Shown here: positions 1 to 9,707 of the stretch, one piece after another
Position numbering within the stretch: the stretch's first letter is position 1
Layout of the letters: each line of letters starts with the position of its first letter
Origin: Psychrobacter sp. LV10R520-6
GTDB taxonomy: Bacteria > Pseudomonadota > Gammaproteobacteria > Pseudomonadales > Moraxellaceae
DNA length: 64,000 nt
NCBI RefSeq assembly: GCF_900182925.1
Contig: NZ_LT900024.1
Span: 1,054,001 to 1,118,000, forward strand
Direction: 5' to 3'
The notes under the pieces: generated by a model
Told to the model about the DNA's origin: nothing
Databases searched by the model: none
Seen by the model: the letters and a program-made list of their open reading frames with translations, nothing else
Translations under genes and position numbers: made by a program

Positions 1-3000
1 GTGATGACTTGTTTCAAGCCAGCGTCGAGGAGCTATATCCTATTGTCTCTGGTATTAGCCAACTACAAGATAAAAAAAGTCTGCGTTTATTCAGCCGGAT
101 CGACCCTTATCAGCGCTTTGTGTCGTGCTTGGTTTATATTCCGCGCGATAAGTTCAATACTGAACTGCGTATTAAAGTACAAAACGTCTTAAAAGAAGCT
201 TATGGTGGCACGTCATCTGGCTTCACAACTGAGTTCAATGAATCAGATCATGCCCGCGTCCATGTGCACGTGCGTACCGTACCGGGTCACGTCAATGAGA
301 TAGAGAACAGTGTACTTGAGGCTGAGCTGTCAGCACTCATGCAGTCATGGAGCGATCACTATCAAAAAATGCTGCTCGACAATGTGGGTGAACAACAAGC
401 CAATGCTTTAATGCGCCGGTTTTTGCATTACATTCCGGCCGCTTATCAAGAGCGTTTTGATGCCCATACTGGGGTCGAGGATACCAAACGTCTGGCAAAA
501 TTGACGGATGAGCAGTCGATGATTTGGCATCTGTATCAGTCAACAGGTGATGCCAGAAACCAGTTACATCTGAAGCTGTATGGTCGTCAGCAACCGGTTA
601 TTTTATCTAAAGTATTGCCCATTCTAGAAAATTTTGGCGTTTCGGTCATCTCAGCACAAACGTATGAATTTGATTTGCCTGAGCAGTCTATTTGGATGCA
701 AGAGTACGAGTTGACTTTGCAGCATGTGGATACGGTTGATATGCAAGTGGTGCGCGGCCAGTTTGAGGACAGCCTCAAACAAATCTGGGCAGGGCGCATT
801 GAGAGCGATACCTTTAATGAATTGGTTTTAACCTCCAATATTGATGCTTATAATGTGGTGGTACTGCGTGCGTTATCACGCTATATGCGCCAAGCTCGTG
901 CGCCATTTTCTAAAGATTATATTCAAAAAACAGTGGTGAAGAACAGCGCTATCAGTGTGGCTTTGGTCAATCTGTTCGATGCGCGTATGAATCCTAGATA
1001 CGGGAATGATGGCCGTATGGAAAAAACAACGCAGATTCAAGCGCAGATTACCAAAGCGCTGGCAGGTGTCGATAGCTTAGATGAAGACCGTATCTTGCGC
1101 TGGTACTTAGACTTGATTAACGCTATGGTACGGACGAACTTTTATCAAACCGAAGCTGATGGTCAGCGTAAAGACCGGCTGTCGTTTAAGTTCTTAGCAG
1201 CAGATATTCCAAATTTACCCAAACCTAAGCCGATGTTTGAGATATTTGTGTATTCACCCCGTGTTGAAGCGGTGCATCTACGCGGCGGAAAAGTCGCCCG
1301 TGGCGGCCTACGCTGGTCAGACCGCATGGAGGACTTCCGTACTGAAGTGCTCGGTCTCGTCAAAGCGCAAATGGTCAAAAATGCGGTGATTGTCCCTGTG
1401 GGCTCTAAAGGCGGCTTCATTGTGAAGACCAAAACCATGGCCGACGGTCGTGATGCTTTCCAAGCCGAAGGCATTGCCTGCTATCAGATCTTCCTGCGCG
1501 GTATGCTCGATGTCACAGATAATATTGTCGATGGCATCATTGTCCCGCCAGCAGATACCGTGCGTTATGATGACGATGACCCCTACTTAGTAGTCGCGGC
1601 AGATAAAGGCACGGCAAGCTTCTCTGATATTGCCAATGCCTTAGCCGCTGAATACAACTTTTGGCTCGATGATGCGTTTGCCTCCGGTGGTTCGGTCGGT
1701 TATGACCACAAAGCAATGGGTATCACGGCACGCGGCGGTTGGGAATCAGTAAAACGCCACTTCCGTATGCGCGACATGGACATCCAAGACCGTGATGACT
1801 TCACCGTTGTCGGTATCGGTGATATGAGTGGTGACGTATTCGGCAACGGTATGCTGCTCTCAACCCATATCAAGCTGGTTGCTGCTTTTAATCACCTACA
1901 CATCTTTATCGATCCAAATCCTGATACTGCCACCTCGTATGCAGAACGGGCACGCTTGTTTGAGATGCCGCGCTCGACGTGGGAGGATTATGAAAAATCT
2001 TTGATTAGCCAAGGTGGCGGTATATTCTCACGGCAAGATAAAACCATCGCCATCAGTGTTGAGATGAAGGCGCTTTTTGATATTAGCGATGACAGCCTTG
2101 CGCCCAACGACTTGATCAGCGCCTTACTGCGTGCACCAGTTGACCTGATTTGGAACGGTGGTATCGGCACTTACGTGAAAAGTACCAATGAAAGTCATGC
2201 CGATGTCGGCGATCGTGCCAATGATGTGTTACGTATCAATGGTAATGAGCTGCGCTGCGCCGTCGTTGGCGAGGGCGGTAACTTAGGCTTCACTCAGCAA
2301 GGGCGTATTGGATACTCCCAGGCGGGCGGGCGTATCTATACCGATGCCATTGATAACTCAGGCGGCGTTAACTGCTCAGACCATGAGGTCAATATCAAAA
2401 TTTTACTCGGCAAAGTGGTCGAGCAAGGCGATATGACACTAAAACAGCGTAACGAGTTGCTTGAGAGCATGACCGATACCGTCGCGGAATTAGTATTGCG
2501 TCAAAACTATCTACAACCGCAAGCCATTGAGCTCAGTCAAATTCGTGCCGAAGCAAATGTCAGCGATCATCAGCGTTTCATTCAGCTGTTAGAAAGTGAG
2601 CAGCGCCTTGACCGCGCGATTGAATATCTGCCATCAGATGAGGAGATTGTCAAACGCCAAAAAGCAGGAACTGGCTTGACCAATCCTGAGTTAGCCGTGG
2701 TTATGGCTTATGGAAAAATGTGGGTCTATGACAACTTGTTATTATCAGACTTGCCTGAAGCGCCGTACTTTATCAACGAGCTACGCAAATACTTCCCAGA
2801 TGAGCTCGCCTCCCGCTTCTTTGATGAGATGACTGAGCACCGTCTACACCGCGAAATCATCAGTACTTATCTGACTAATAGCGTAGTCAACCGCCTAGGT
2901 ATCGAGGCACTATTCCGTCTCTATGAAGAAACAGGGCAGTCGCTAGCGACTATTATTCGTGCTTATGTTATTGCGCGTGATGTCTTTAATGTCTCAATAG

Positions 3001-3689
3001 CGTGGCGATTGCTTGAAACACTAGATAATAAAGTCGATGCTAAGCTATTGCTACAGCTTGAGCTGCGTCTGCGTGATGCGCTCGAACATGGCGTGGTTTG
3101 GTTTATCAACGCCTTTGGTCAAGACTTGCAAGTCGCCGACATGATTAGCCGCTTTGGCGATAGTGTCGAGCAGTTGACCAAGTCCGGTGGGTTTATCGAG
3201 CAGCAGTTCGCAGATTACTTACAAGAGGATAAGGTACGCTTAAGTAATGATGGACTAAAGGATAGCAATGCATCGCTGTTCGCCATGATGCCTTATCATG
3301 TCGATGCCCTTGATGCAGCACTACTGTCTGAACAATATGAGCGTCCTGTTGATGAGATTGCAACCTTATACTTTGAGGCTTATCAAGTCTTGCAGCTGGA
3401 TTGGATGATGGATAACATCGCTACTTTACCGCAGCAAGACTATTGGGATCGCCGCGCTCGCCATGCGCTAATCAATGAGCTGTCCCGCAGCTTACGCTTG
3501 CTGATGGAGAAGGTATTGTCACAGCCCAATGCCAAGCAAGCCTTTGATGATTGGAAGTCAAGTCATGAGTCTCAGATTGGATCAGTAACAGCAGAGATGA
3601 AAAAGTTAGATGACAATGATGACAGTAACATTAGCTTATCGACGCTATCAGTGCTGATGAGTGAGATTAGTGGTGTAGTGACCAAATAA
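1..3689 (+). CDS. gdhB: NAD-specific glutamate dehydrogenase, large type (5' end outside window)
   Basis: Oxidatively deaminates glutamate to 2-oxoglutarate and ammonia with NAD+. About 1228 residues are visible; the family is usually near 1600, so roughly the first 380 lie outside the window. The frame is open from base 3 and the first Leu codon is not a start. The catalytic core is near residues 415-480 and shows LRGGKVARGGLRWSDR and VPVGSKGGFIVK, the Lys-containing glutamate-binding region of this family. A dinucleotide-binding part follows (DMSGDVFGNGML, VVGEGGNLGFTQ), then a long helical C-terminal domain. A terminator follows directly, so this is the last gene of its transcript. Identification is firm. 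Confidence 0.95.
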   Translation, partial: DDLFQASVEELYPIVSGISQLQDKKSLRLFSRIDPYQRFVSCLVYIPRDKFNTELRIKVQNVLKEAYGGTSSGFTTEFNESDHARVHVHVRTVPGHVNEIENSVLEAELSALMQSWSDHYQKMLLDNVGEQQANALMRRFLHYIPAAYQERFDAHTGVEDTKRLAKLTDEQSMIWHLYQSTGDARNQLHLKLYGRQQPVILSKVLPILENFGVSVISAQTYEFDLPEQSIWMQEYELTLQHVDTVDMQVVRGQFEDSLKQIWAGRIESDTFNELVLTSNIDAYNVVVLRALSRYMRQARAPFSKDYIQKTVVKNSAISVALVNLFDARMNPRYGNDGRMEKTTQIQAQITKALAGVDSLDEDRILRWYLDLINAMVRTNFYQTEADGQRKDRLSFKFLAADIPNLPKPKPMFEIFVYSPRVEAVHLRGGKVARGGLRWSDRMEDFRTEVLGLVKAQMVKNAVIVPVGSKGGFIVKTKTMADGRDAFQAEGIACYQIFLRGMLDVTDNIVDGIIVPPADTVRYDDDDPYLVVAADKGTASFSDIANALAAEYNFWLDDAFASGGSVGYDHKAMGITARGGWESVKRHFRMRDMDIQDRDDFTVVGIGDMSGDVFGNGMLLSTHIKLVAAFNHLHIFIDPNPDTATSYAERARLFEMPRSTWEDYEKSLISQGGGIFSRQDKTIAISVEMKALFDISDDSLAPNDLISALLRAPVDLIWNGGIGTYVKSTNESHADVGDRANDVLRINGNELRCAVVGEGGNLGFTQQGRIGYSQAGGRIYTDAIDNSGGVNCSDHEVNIKILLGKVVEQGDMTLKQRNELLESMTDTVAELVLRQNYLQPQAIELSQIRAEANVSDHQRFIQLLESEQRLDRAIEYLPSDEEIVKRQKAGTGLTNPELAVVMAYGKMWVYDNLLLSDLPEAPYFINELRKYFPDELASRFFDEMTEHRLHREIISTYLTNSVVNRLGIEALFRLYEETGQSLATIIRAYVIARDVFNVSIAWRLLETLDNKVDAKLLLQLELRLRDALEHGVVWFINAFGQDLQVADMISRFGDSVEQLTKSGGFIEQQFADYLQEDKVRLSNDGLKDSNASLFAMMPYHVDALDAALLSEQYERPVDEIATLYFEAYQVLQLDWMMDNIATLPQQDYWDRRARHALINELSRSLRLLMEKVLSQPNAKQAFDDWKSSHESQIGSVTAEMKKLDDNDDSNISLSTLSVLMSEISGVVTK

Positions 3690-3720
3690 ATATTTGTTTA
3701 TAAGTATTTATAAAAACAAC

Positions 3721-3756
3721 AAACCCATCCTTAATAGTTTAAGGGTGGGTTTTTTA
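3721..3756 (+). terminator. Rho-independent terminator after gdhB
   Basis: The arms AAACCCATCCTT and AAGGGTGGGTTT pair over 12 bp with one G-U, an 8-nt loop and a T run. It lies between two convergent genes, and the A-rich left side could also serve the minus-strand sbcC transcript. Confidence 0.85.
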
Positions 3757-3824
3757 ATGGCTGATAATCAATCGTAGAAAGAAAGATAAAAACAGAACCG
3801 TACGGGTCTCTAACATAACCCTAG

Positions 3825-6800
3825 TCAGCTGGCAATTTTATGACAGCCTTGACCGGTGATTTCACTAAAACCGCCAGATATTTTCTTCACCTGAATTTGA
3901 GTCATGATCCGCTCTTTCAATGCCTGAACATGAGAGATGATACCGATAAGCTTGCCCTCTTGCTGTAGGCTAGTGAGCGTATCAAGGGCAATATCTAACG
4001 ACTCTTCATCAAGCGTACCGAAGCCTTCGTCCAAAAACAGCGAGTCCACGCGAATATTGTGGCTGGCCATCTGTGACAGCCCAAGCGCTAAGGCGAGACT
4101 GATAATAAAACCTTCGCCACCGGATAAGTTTTTGGTGCTACGGATATCACCGCCTTGATAGTTATCGATGACATTGAGCTCCAGCGCGTTGCTATCATCA
4201 TGAATAAGGAGATAGCGGTCGCTCATCTTTTGCAGCTGTAGATTGGCATGGCTAATCATCACTTGGAAGGTCAGACCTTGCGCGAAGGTGCGGTACTTTT
4301 TACCATCAGATTGACCAATCAGCTGATTAAGCTGCTCCCAAATCTGACTGTTTTGCTGCTGCTCGTCGATGGCACGTAGCTGCTCGGTATGACTTTTTTG
4401 ATTGGCATTATGGTCTGATAGTACCTGTTGAAGGCCCCCTATTTGTAGCCCGATGTTATCGTATGCTTGCTGCTTGTCTTGCTGTTGACGCTTTAATATA
4501 TCTAGAGTTTGGTCTTCAAATTCATGACTGCTTTTATGGTTCATGGTTTTGTGATTAATGGTTTTTTGATGAAGAGTCGCTTGGTTGTCATCAATACGCG
4601 TTTGCAGTTGTGACACGTTATCATTTAATAATTTATCACGCTGTAGCAGTGCATCTCGCTCAAATTTATCTAGCCTTGCTGCTGTAAAGCTACTCTCGTC
4701 GGTAAAGTTTTGCTCACTGAGTATTTGTACAAACTTATCATTGAGTAACTGTAACTGCGCCTCTATATTTTTAATATCTATGACAAGCTTATCCAGGGAG
4801 TTGTGGGTATATTGCAGTTTATGGCGAGCATTATCAGCCTGCTGGCGTGTTTGAGCGAGTATATCATTCGCCTGTTTTACAGCGTCTTGTAGCTGCTGCG
4901 CTCTAGCATCAATATCTGGCTCTTTGGATAAATGATTGCGATCTTCGGTAAGCGTATCTCTATGCTGCTGCTCAGTGCTGATGTTATTATCAAGCTCAGT
5001 CAGCTGCTCTGTTAACTCTGTTACCTGATGCGCCAACGAATCACGCGCGGCACTTAATACATCACTCTTCTGCGACGCCAGGTTTAAACCTTCGTGTGCT
5101 TGCGTCCACGCGGTAAGTTTGTCTTGTAGCGCGTAATATAATGCTTTGAGCTCAGACATACAGGCGTCAACCGCTTCTAGTTCTAATCCTTGCTGTTGTT
5201 TTACGCTGTCTAGTAACTGATTGGGTAAAACCAATCCCAGTGATAGTGAAAGTGATAGTGAATCTAGCGGATTCAGAGGTTCTAACAACGTAGCCATCTG
5301 CGTTTGTAGGGTGTTTATCTCATTAACAGTAGCCGTAAATGCTTGCTGCTGGCTGTCTATGCGCTGCTGGACAATAGAGCACTCAGCTTGAGAGCTTATT
5401 TGTTCTTGCTTAAGCTGTACCTGTTGTTCCTGTATTTGCTTTAAGCCTAGCTGCTGAGTATTCATCTCGCCTTCTAATTTTTCCCAATCTTCTAAACGTT
5501 TATGAATATCAGCCGTTATAAGTGTCAGGCTGTTTCGATCTTCTTTTAGATCAGCAAGTAGGGCTGTCAGCAACGGATAAGACAGCTGATTGGTATCATC
5601 AGACTCCAGTACAGAAGACTGATTTAAGATCTTAAAATCGTTACCTTTATCGATGCCTTTATTATCAACAGCATAATTAATATCTTTAAAACTACTGCTA
5701 TCGACCTCTATTCTGAGCTGATTAATAGCGTTATGCGATTCAGTCTGCGCAGTATTCCGCTGCTCGTATAGATTTTCGATCTGTTGTTGTAACGACTGCA
5801 ACTCACTTTGAGCACGAATATGCTGTTCTTGAGTGCGGCGTAACGCTGCGTTTTGCATATCAATATCTTGCTCAAGAGTGGTGATAGCCTGAATCACGCG
5901 CTGCATTTGTTCATGCTTAGAGATATCTTGACCAAGGCTCGCTGCTTGGAGTACTTGGGCAAATTCAGCGGGCGGATTGTCATGATAAGGATGGCTGGTC
6001 GATCCACATAGAGCACAGGGCTTGCCATCTTGTAGCGCTAAAAAGTAATCTTGTAGCTGAGCCAGCGCTTGCAGGGTTTCTAAGTGTTCTTGCTGCGCGC
6101 GTTTTTGTTGTTGTAAGCTCGCAATAGCTGTCTCTAACTGGGCATTTTCTTGACTATATTGGGTGCTAGTAGCGGTTAATGGATCGATATTGGTGGTGGA
6201 TTTTGTTATATTCTCTGTCAAAGATAATGCTTGTTGATAATGGCTGTTGATAGTGTCTAATAACTGGCGTTGGCTACTTAAGTGAGCAAGGTGTTGATGG
6301 TGCTGGTTGGGTGATTTGCCTGCTAACAAGGCTTGTCGCTTAACTTCAAACTGAGCAATCCTCTCTTGTGCTTGATTACTGGCAATCTTATTATCGCTAA
6401 GCTGAGTAGCTAGAGTAGCAAGTGCCTGATCAAAATCCGTTAACTTTGCACGGTCAGTCTTATTTTCACTCAGGCGCTGAGCGTTACTAGTGAGCTGTTT
6501 TTTGAGCTCGCCAGCATCACGGCCAAAGCCGGCCAGTCCATAGTCGTTATTAGCAAGGATCGCATCTTGTTCATGCTCGGATAAGTAGTCTTGCTGCTGC
6601 GCTTGTTGTTTATGTAGCTCAGTCAGCGCGGTTTCTTTGGCCATCAATTCTGTATTGCGCTGGGATAGCCGTTCAGACACGCCAGCGCGCTGCTGCTGCT
6701 TGTCCGTTAAAGCTTGGCGGACACCATTTAACTTTTGATCAAGCGTGCGCACTTGAGCAATAATAGGACGTTCACGCTCCCATTGCGTACTGGCTTGCTG

Positions 6801-7823
6801 TTCCTCATTTTGGGCGCTGACTACCTGATTATCAGCCGCGGTTAATTGGGCTTGCTGCTGCGGAAGCTCAGTCTCAACCGCGTGTTTTTGTTGCTGTAAA
6901 CCTTTTAAATACACGCGCTGAGCATATAGTTTGCCATAGTCTGCCTCAATCTCTAAGGCACGCATTGCCGCTCGTAATCGGGATGCCTCAGGGGCGAACT
7001 GCGCTTTAGCATCCTTAGCATGAGTCAGTTGCGCTTGTTGATCCGCTATGGTCTTATTCAATGATTCGATATCAGTAAGCCAATTAATATGCTGGGTCAG
7101 AACCTCTAATTGGGTTTTATGTTGCTGCTGATCGCGGCGTTGTGTTGTAAGCTCTGCGTTATAATCACTGATCTCAGTAGGCGTTAATAGTTGTAGACCA
7201 CTAAGTTTGGCTTGCAACTTTCCCAATTCAGCTTTTTCGTCGCGCAATTGTTGAAACGTGCGCATAGAGATGGTGGCATAAATATCGGTGCCAGTGATTT
7301 TTTCTAAAATATCAGCACGCTCATCAGGCTTAGCCTTCAAAAATGCGGCAAAGCCACCTTGAGCCAATAATATAGAGCGGGTAAATTGCTCAAAATCCAT
7401 ACCGGTAATGGCTTGGATACGTAACTTGGTTTTCTTGAGCGCACTATCTAATATTTTATCAGTATCCGCATCAGCGATTTCATGAGTCGCATCTTGCAAA
7501 TTTCCTTCAGGCTTATCATGCGCGCGGCGCTGTCCCCAGCGGCAGCGATAGCGCGTCTCATCGATTTCAATTACCACCTCGGCAAAACAATCGCCGGTTT
7601 GCCGAGTCATGACTTCATTGCTACTTTTACTGATGATTCCAATACGCGGCGTTTGCGCATAGAGTGCGAGACAAATGGCGTCTAAAATAGTGGTCTTGCC
7701 AGCCCCTGTTTGCCCTGTAATTGCAAATATGCCGTCATTCAGGTATGCAGGAGTCGTGAAATCAATATGCCATTCACCTTTTAGCGAGTTTAAATTTTTC
7801 AAGCGTAGCTCTAAGATGCGCAT
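3825..7823 (-). CDS. sbcC: Exonuclease SbcC (SMC-like ATPase of the SbcCD complex)
   Basis: ATPase and tether subunit of the SbcCD (Mre11-Rad50 type) nuclease that cleaves DNA hairpins and protein-blocked ends. Walker A GQTGAGKT is at residues 37-44. Very long Gln-rich coiled coils flank a zinc hook CALC near residue 602. The C-terminus has the ABC signature LSGGEGFIISLALALGLSQ and Walker B LFLDEGFGTLDEESLD. At 1332 residues it is clearly longer than E. coli SbcC (1048), with the extra length in the coiled coils. It lies 109 bp downstream of sbcD on the same strand, so the two are probably co-transcribed. No strong Shine-Dalgarno is visible at the ATG. Confidence 0.95.
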   Translation of the reverse strand: MRILELRLKNLNSLKGEWHIDFTTPAYLNDGIFAITGQTGAGKTTILDAICLALYAQTPRIGIISKSSNEVMTRQTGDCFAEVVIEIDETRYRCRWGQRRAHDKPEGNLQDATHEIADADTDKILDSALKKTKLRIQAITGMDFEQFTRSILLAQGGFAAFLKAKPDERADILEKITGTDIYATISMRTFQQLRDEKAELGKLQAKLSGLQLLTPTEISDYNAELTTQRRDQQQHKTQLEVLTQHINWLTDIESLNKTIADQQAQLTHAKDAKAQFAPEASRLRAAMRALEIEADYGKLYAQRVYLKGLQQQKHAVETELPQQQAQLTAADNQVVSAQNEEQQASTQWERERPIIAQVRTLDQKLNGVRQALTDKQQQRAGVSERLSQRNTELMAKETALTELHKQQAQQQDYLSEHEQDAILANNDYGLAGFGRDAGELKKQLTSNAQRLSENKTDRAKLTDFDQALATLATQLSDNKIASNQAQERIAQFEVKRQALLAGKSPNQHHQHLAHLSSQRQLLDTINSHYQQALSLTENITKSTTNIDPLTATSTQYSQENAQLETAIASLQQQKRAQQEHLETLQALAQLQDYFLALQDGKPCALCGSTSHPYHDNPPAEFAQVLQAASLGQDISKHEQMQRVIQAITTLEQDIDMQNAALRRTQEQHIRAQSELQSLQQQIENLYEQRNTAQTESHNAINQLRIEVDSSSFKDINYAVDNKGIDKGNDFKILNQSSVLESDDTNQLSYPLLTALLADLKEDRNSLTLITADIHKRLEDWEKLEGEMNTQQLGLKQIQEQQVQLKQEQISSQAECSIVQQRIDSQQQAFTATVNEINTLQTQMATLLEPLNPLDSLSLSLSLGLVLPNQLLDSVKQQQGLELEAVDACMSELKALYYALQDKLTAWTQAHEGLNLASQKSDVLSAARDSLAHQVTELTEQLTELDNNISTEQQHRDTLTEDRNHLSKEPDIDARAQQLQDAVKQANDILAQTRQQADNARHKLQYTHNSLDKLVIDIKNIEAQLQLLNDKFVQILSEQNFTDESSFTAARLDKFERDALLQRDKLLNDNVSQLQTRIDDNQATLHQKTINHKTMNHKSSHEFEDQTLDILKRQQQDKQQAYDNIGLQIGGLQQVLSDHNANQKSHTEQLRAIDEQQQNSQIWEQLNQLIGQSDGKKYRTFAQGLTFQVMISHANLQLQKMSDRYLLIHDDSNALELNVIDNYQGGDIRSTKNLSGGEGFIISLALALGLSQMASHNIRVDSLFLDEGFGTLDEESLDIALDTLTSLQQEGKLIGIISHVQALKERIMTQIQVKKISGGFSEITGQGCHKIAS

Positions 7824-7932
7824 GGTAGTCAGTTACTCTATTGCAGTGTTAGGGTTTAAAGATTAAATGGTGAGAGAGGGTAATAAAAAAACCAAGGTAA
7901 ACAAAGATATTGGCAAAAGTACAGGGGCACCC

Positions 7933-9534
7933 TTATTCAGCATTGGCATCATTTTGTTCAATCATATGCAAGATGTGCTGATAGGCATCGCGTAGGGCAG
8001 GCTTTTGCGTGTCTACAATCTCATGAGCGCTTAAGCAACGCTCAAATACCTCATCGCAGCTTAGATCTTGTAGGGCTTCTTGGCTGTGCGCTTGCATCAT
8101 GACCCTATCTTTAATTTGCTTGTTACTAATTTTTAACACCACAATGTCACTGTCCGCAACCAGGTCATTAATTCGCTCGCGCAAGTCTGTGATAATCTCC
8201 GCGCCGTTATAAATGACCTCAAGCCAGATACTTTGTGATAACTGGACAAGAGCCGTCAATTCAGCGCTTATCCTCGACCAATCACCACTAATCTGCGCTA
8301 GCTTTTGAAAGCAAGGCACAGGCAAAGTGTGTACTTGCATAACCTTATCAGGGTCATAAAACATCTGCCCAGCGTCCATTTTAGGCGTTTGGTTTTCTTG
8401 TGGGGTGTCTTTGATGACATTGGGGGTATTGATAATATTGGTAGTGCTGTTAGTAGTACCAGTCTGCTCATCATTGACAATATCAGTGTTTTCTTCTAGA
8501 TCAGCAAACAGATCTGGCGTCGTATATTCAGAACGTACCGCCGCTTTAGAGGTTTTAGGAAGCTTGGATAAGGGGGTAGATACTTTAGAGGTAATAAATT
8601 TTTCAGTGCTTATGTTTTTGATGTCATCGCTGTCATGACTCTTAATACCACGATTACGAATAGTGTCACCAAACTGAATCAGTAACACCTGTTTTTGTTG
8701 CCTTGCTTCCCCAAAGCCCATCGCGATTGGCGAGCCGCAATAACGAATGTGCTCATAGCCGCCCACTTTTTGCGGGACATGTAAATGACCCAGCGCCACA
8801 TAATCGATAGCAGAATCAAAGAGGTTTGCTGATATCGAACCTAGCGAGCCGACATACAGGTCGCGCACGCCATCATCTTCTGTGGTACGCCCGCCAGCGG
8901 CAAATAAATGACCCGTTGCAACGATGGGTACATGTTGTCCATAAGTCGTAAGTAAGGAGGCCTGCTCAGCAAGCGCGCAATCTGTCACCGCCCGATAATG
9001 CGCCTCTATACCAGCAATGACATTGGCATCTTTAGTACGGCCAGACTCGCCAGCTTGACTGCTACGCACATCGCGATCGCGTAAATAGGGAACGGCAGCA
9101 ATCAGACATAGCGGTAGGCTATTTTCTGTATCATCAGATGATAATAGTAGCACCTCATCATTGGGGTCTTCGCACGCTGTACCGACTACCTGTACATTTA
9201 GCGCTTGTAGCAAGCCTTTTGCCGCATCCAAAAAAGTAGGCGAGTCATGATTACCCGCCACAATGACCACATGCTGGCAGTGTGTTTTTACAATCCGAGT
9301 CAAAAAATCATAATATAAACTTTGCGCGCGATTGCTGGGGGTCATGGTATCAAATATATCACCAGCGATGATTAACACATCAACCTGCTGGGTGCTAATC
9401 GTGTCATGGAGCCAGCTTAAAAAGGCTTCAAACTCGGCATAGCGCATATGCCCATACAGCCTGCGCCCTAAATGCCAGTCGGAGGTATGCAATATATTCA
9501 AAGGTCTAATATGAGAAGCGGTAGATACGGACAT
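7933..9534 (-). CDS. sbcD: Exonuclease SbcD (Mre11-type nuclease subunit)
   Basis: Metallophosphoesterase subunit of SbcCD. The metal-binding motifs appear in order: HTSDWHLGR near residue 16, IAGDIFDT, VAGNHDSP, TGHLFA and ALGHLH. After the catalytic core, about residues 280-385 form a polar Asp/Asn/Thr-rich stretch that looks like an unstructured linker; a C-terminal capping domain follows. At 533 residues it is much longer than E. coli SbcD (400), mostly because of this insert. It precedes sbcC on the minus strand. The first ATG is used; the Shine-Dalgarno is weak. Confidence 0.95.
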   Translation of the reverse strand: MSVSTASHIRPLNILHTSDWHLGRRLYGHMRYAEFEAFLSWLHDTISTQQVDVLIIAGDIFDTMTPSNRAQSLYYDFLTRIVKTHCQHVVIVAGNHDSPTFLDAAKGLLQALNVQVVGTACEDPNDEVLLLSSDDTENSLPLCLIAAVPYLRDRDVRSSQAGESGRTKDANVIAGIEAHYRAVTDCALAEQASLLTTYGQHVPIVATGHLFAAGGRTTEDDGVRDLYVGSLGSISANLFDSAIDYVALGHLHVPQKVGGYEHIRYCGSPIAMGFGEARQQKQVLLIQFGDTIRNRGIKSHDSDDIKNISTEKFITSKVSTPLSKLPKTSKAAVRSEYTTPDLFADLEENTDIVNDEQTGTTNSTTNIINTPNVIKDTPQENQTPKMDAGQMFYDPDKVMQVHTLPVPCFQKLAQISGDWSRISAELTALVQLSQSIWLEVIYNGAEIITDLRERINDLVADSDIVVLKISNKQIKDRVMMQAHSQEALQDLSCDEVFERCLSAHEIVDTQKPALRDAYQHILHMIEQNDANAE

Positions 9535-9652
9535 AAGCAGGCTATGTTTACGGTAAATAGAAAGCTTTTATTCTAACAAGAATTGACGGGGTTTACTGTG
9601 TTTGAATGGGTCTGGGTAGTAATACTATGCTTTGATAACTTAATCTGTTATA

Positions 9653-9692
9653 AAAAAACCACACTAACCCTTCTGCTAGTGTGGTTTTTTTT
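9653..9692 (-). terminator. Terminator after cysG
   Basis: The arms at 9653-9666 (AAAAAACCACACTA) and 9677-9690 (TAGTGTGGTTTTTT) pair perfectly over 14 bp with a 10-nt loop. A/T runs on both sides let it act on either strand. It separates the cysG transcript from sbcDC. Confidence 0.88.
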
Positions 9693-9707
9693 ATTTGTAT
9701 GGCGAAC

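Noticed and set aside
5235..5265. AGTGATAGTGA repeats in sbcC as a possible phase-variation tract
   Set aside because: The unit is 12 bp, so slippage keeps the frame, and there are only two copies.
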